Source: Solirubrobacterales bacterium (GTDB lineage Bacteria; Actinomycetota; Thermoleophilia; Solirubrobacterales; Solirubrobacteraceae). Taken from it: a stretch of DNA of 6,949 nt. Positions 6,196-6,949 of this stretch are shown here, in pieces. The translations under genes and the position numbers were made by a program. The stretch is from the NCBI GenBank assembly GCA_003244035.1, contig QHBV01000081.1:1-6949 (forward strand), in the 5' to 3' direction. Under the pieces are notes generated by a model. The model had not been told where the DNA came from and searched no databases. It saw only the letters and a program-made list of their open reading frames with translations. How positions within the stretch are numbered: the stretch's first letter is position 1; every line of letters begins with the position of its first letter.

Positions 6196-6216
6196 CGTGA
6201 CCGAGAACGTGTCACG
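6196..6216. promoter_or_regulatory. Dyad CGTGAC-N9-GTCACG, possible operator
   Basis: Perfect 6-bp arms at 6196-6201 and 6211-6216 flank nine bases. The centre is about 19 bp upstream of ATG 6187 of the winged-helix/DUF559 gene, in the place where its -10 or +1 should lie. AbiEi-type antitoxins are known to bind inverted repeats in their own promoter, so autoregulation is a reasonable inference. Confidence 0.4.
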
Positions 6217-6232
6217 GAACAAGACAGCTTTG

Positions 6233-6238
6233 TGTCAA
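6233..6238 (-). promoter_or_regulatory. Candidate -35 (TTGACA) for the winged-helix/DUF559 gene
   Basis: The minus strand reads an exact TTGACA. At 17-18 bp spacing the -10 position holds GTGACA or TGACAC, which is poor and falls in the dyad at 6196-6216. A weak, regulator-dependent promoter would fit, but a chance -35 match is also possible. Confidence 0.35.
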
Positions 6239-6250
6239 CTCCGTAACGTC

Positions 6251-6302
6251 GCGAGGGCTGCCCACCGCACGGGACCGGGGGCTGCGGCGGGCCAACCCTC
6301 GC
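6251..6302. repeat. Long interrupted hairpin in the 6188-6365 gap
   Basis: GCGAGGG (6251-6257) pairs with CCCTCGC (6296-6302). After a 2x3 internal loop, GCCC (6260-6263) pairs with GGGC (6289-6292), then one A/C mismatch, then CCGCA (6265-6269) with TGCGG (6283-6287). That is 16 pairs closing a 13-base loop. It lies downstream of the minus-strand membrane gene and upstream of the DUF559 gene. No T-run follows on either strand. Confidence 0.55.
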
Positions 6303-6341
6303 GTGCGCCAATGTAACGCGCACCGAGCGCAGTATGGTGCG
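6303..6341. repeat. Three-arm inverted repeat that can form two exclusive hairpins
   Basis: GTGCGC (6303-6308) pairs with GCGCAC (6318-6323) across nine bases. The same middle arm, as CGCACC (6319-6324), pairs equally well with GGTGCG (6336-6341) across eleven bases. Only one can form at a time. It abuts the long hairpin at 6251-6302. Whether it acts in DNA or RNA is unknown. Confidence 0.4.
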
Positions 6342-6365
6342 ACCGGCGTCCGATTGTCAGCGTGC

Positions 6366-6836
6366 TTACCGCTCTGGTGATCGCGGCAGGAGGAACCCCG
6401 ACACGCCCGCGATCACGAGCATCACCGCACCGAGGGTCTCGATGTAGAACCCGGCGCGCGGGCTCGAGCCGGCGGTCTCGGAGTGCGTGGCGCTGGTCGC
6501 GATCAGACCGGTCGCATGCGCGTTCGGGAGATCTACCAGCAGCGCGATCAGCAGCGCGATCACCCCGAGCGCGCCGATTGCCACCGGCGCCGGGCGACTG
6601 CCGGTGCGCCATCCGTCCCAGGCCAGCGCGGCAGCCAGCACTGCGATCGGGATCAGCGCGTAGGCGTGGTTCGAGCCGGTCGCAACGGATTTGATCGGGA
6701 TGGCACTGGTCGCGACACGGACCACGTACAGGGTGGTGAGCTCGGCTGCGACCAGGAGCACGGCCCCGACCAGCCCGCAAGCGGCCAGAAGCCCTCTGCT
6801 ATATTGAGGTTTCGTCTCGGACGGCGTTGCGCTCAC
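6366..6836 (-). CDS. Four-helix integral membrane protein of unknown function
   Basis: I do not recognise a family. The 156-residue product has a polar N-terminal tail (MSATPSETKPQYSR) and four likely membrane helices: about 15-36 (GLLAACGLVGAVLLVAAELTTL), 57-73 (HAYALIPIAVLAAALAW), 83-103 (APVAIGALGVIALLIALLVDL) and 131-151 (FYIETLGAVMLVIAGVSGFLL). Two loops are polar, the larger at 104-130 with HSETAGSSPRAG. No catalytic or transport motif is visible. GTG 6836 is the only usual start before helix 1; only a weak GAGAG lies about ten bases upstream. The start region overlaps the plus-strand promoter at 6797-6805, so the two units diverge and overlap. The next minus-strand gene begins 178 bp downstream, too far and too rich in inverted repeats to assume one operon. 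Confidence 0.75.
   Translation of the reverse strand: MSATPSETKPQYSRGLLAACGLVGAVLLVAAELTTLYVVRVATSAIPIKSVATGSNHAYALIPIAVLAAALAWDGWRTGSRPAPVAIGALGVIALLIALLVDLPNAHATGLIATSATHSETAGSSPRAGFYIETLGAVMLVIAGVSGFLLPRSPER
6537..6560. repeat. Tandem 12-bp duplication within a transmembrane helix codon run
   Basis: CAGCAGCGCGAT occurs twice in a row (6537-6548 and 6549-6560). Twelve bases is four codons, so the minus-strand frame is kept. It yields the repeated IALL-IALL in the third helix of the membrane protein. Slippage is the simple explanation. Confidence 0.7.
6797..6805 (+). promoter_or_regulatory. Extended -10 promoter (TGC-TATATT) of a plus-strand leader
   Basis: TATATT at 6800-6805 is the best -10 match in the window and AT-rich in a very GC-rich setting. 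TGC just before it (6797-6799) gives an extended -10, which can act without a good -35; none is seen. Transcription would start near 6812. It lies inside the 5' end of the opposite-strand membrane-protein gene and drives the leader described at 6840-6945. Confidence 0.55.
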
Positions 6837-6839
6837 GTG

Positions 6840-6855
6840 CGCTCGCTCTCGAGCG
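6840..6855 (+). promoter_or_regulatory. Perfect 6-bp hairpin just upstream of the leader SD
   Basis: CGCTCG (6840-6845) and CGAGCG (6850-6855) pair around CTCT. Two G-U pairs could extend the stem to 6838-6857, touching the first G of the SD site. It may set how exposed that SD is. Confidence 0.45.
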
Positions 6856-6856
6856 T

Positions 6857-6862
6857 GGAGGA
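6857..6862 (+). promoter_or_regulatory. Strong Shine-Dalgarno GGAGGA for the leader peptide
   Basis: GGAGGA ends eight bases before ATG 6871, near-ideal spacing. It is the strongest SD in a window where most genes have weak or no SD sites, which argues that the six-codon ORF it serves is really translated. Confidence 0.6.
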
Positions 6863-6870
6863 CCCAAGCA

Positions 6871-6891
6871 ATGGAGACGCCGACCCACTAG
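6871..6891 (+). CDS. Six-codon leader peptide METPTH
   Basis: ATG GAG ACG CCG ACC CAC TAG reads METPTH. It follows a strong SD and an extended -10 promoter and precedes a terminator, so I read it as a regulatory leader peptide, not a functional protein. A ribosome at its stop codon would cover the mRNA to roughly 6902-6904, overlapping the 5' arm of the antiterminator stem (6898-6904). A ribosome halted earlier in the ORF would leave that arm free. Thr, Pro, Thr and His are the codons where shortage, or an inhibitor-induced stall, could be sensed; there is no run of one amino acid that names the signal. Confidence 0.5.
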   Translation: METPTH

Positions 6892-6897
6892 ACATCT

Positions 6898-6929
6898 GCC
6901 CCGTGCCGACAGCTGCGTCGTGAACGGGC
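6898..6929 (+). promoter_or_regulatory. Potential antiterminator stem of the attenuator
   Basis: GCCCCGT (6898-6904) pairs with ACGGGC (6924-6929) with one bulged C. Inside it CGAC (6907-6910) pairs with GTCG (6917-6920) around AGCTGC. The right arm uses bases 6926-6929, which are also the first bases of the terminator stem, so the two structures exclude each other. Confidence 0.4.
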
Positions 6930-6945
6930 CCGCTGGGCCCTTTTT
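6926..6945 (+). terminator. Intrinsic terminator, likely an attenuator
   Basis: GGGCCC (6926-6931) and GGGCCC (6935-6940) form a 6-bp all-GC stem around GCT, followed at once by TTTTT (6941-6945). This is the only clear stem-plus-T-run in the window. Coming about 35 bases after a six-codon ORF, it would end a transcript of roughly 135 nt or, if overcome, let RNA polymerase read into the gene beyond the window edge. Confidence 0.75.
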
Positions 6946-6949
6946 CATG

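Noticed and set aside
5583..6323. Second minus-strand frame overlapping the DUF559 gene
   Set aside because: Out-of-frame shadow with Arg/Pro-rich composition; the other frame has the winged-helix and DUF559 motifs.
6333..6338. TATGGT as a plus-strand -10
   Set aside because: No -35 and no plus-strand gene follows before 6797.
6947..6949. ATG at the window edge as the start of the attenuated gene
   Set aside because: It sits one base after the terminator T-run with no SD; nothing beyond is visible to support it.
1..6949. CRISPR array, tRNA, rRNA, insertion sequence or phage genes
   Set aside because: Looked for and not seen: no regularly spaced repeats, no cloverleaf, no transposase or integrase motifs.

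Overview
This window looks like a piece of chromosome from a GC-rich actinobacterium. Codon third positions are mostly G or C, GTG starts are common, and several genes have no clear Shine-Dalgarno (SD) site. The S12 and S7 proteins and the style of the class III aminotransferase make me think of Thermoleophilia (Solirubrobacter/Conexibacter-like), but this is inference from memory, not a computed placement.

Layout, left to right. (1) Positions 36-3484 are three co-directional plus-strand genes: a multi-pass DMT/NIPA-like membrane protein, a PLP-dependent class III aminotransferase, and an alanine dehydrogenase (ald) whose GTG start lies one base after the aminotransferase stop. The last two are surely one transcription unit and fit a known chemical logic: an omega-aminotransferase moves an amino group to pyruvate, and Ald oxidises the resulting alanine back to pyruvate and ammonium. 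(2) Positions 3485-4362 hold a doubtful small plus-strand ORF and a minus-strand gene for a membrane-anchored Ala/Arg-rich protein, divergent from rpsL across 78 bp. (3) Positions 4363-5245 are rpsL-rpsG, the head of the str operon. It ends there: fusA and tuf do not follow, and a convergent gene ends 18 bp away. S12 has a basic insertion of about nine residues in its N-terminal extension. (4) Positions 5264-6187 (minus) encode a fusion of an AbiEi-like winged-helix domain with a DUF559/Vsr-like nuclease-fold domain. (5) The 178-bp gap 6188-6365 is rich in inverted repeats. (6) Positions 6366-6836 (minus) encode a four-helix membrane protein of unknown function.

The right edge (6797-6949) is the most interesting part. 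It holds a plus-strand extended -10 promoter, a strong SD, a six-codon ORF (METPTH), a potential antiterminator stem and an intrinsic terminator whose 5' arm the antiterminator would occupy. This is the architecture of a translation-coupled transcription attenuator. The controlled gene lies beyond the window, so the signal it senses cannot be read here.

No CRISPR array, tRNA, rRNA, insertion sequence or integrase was seen.
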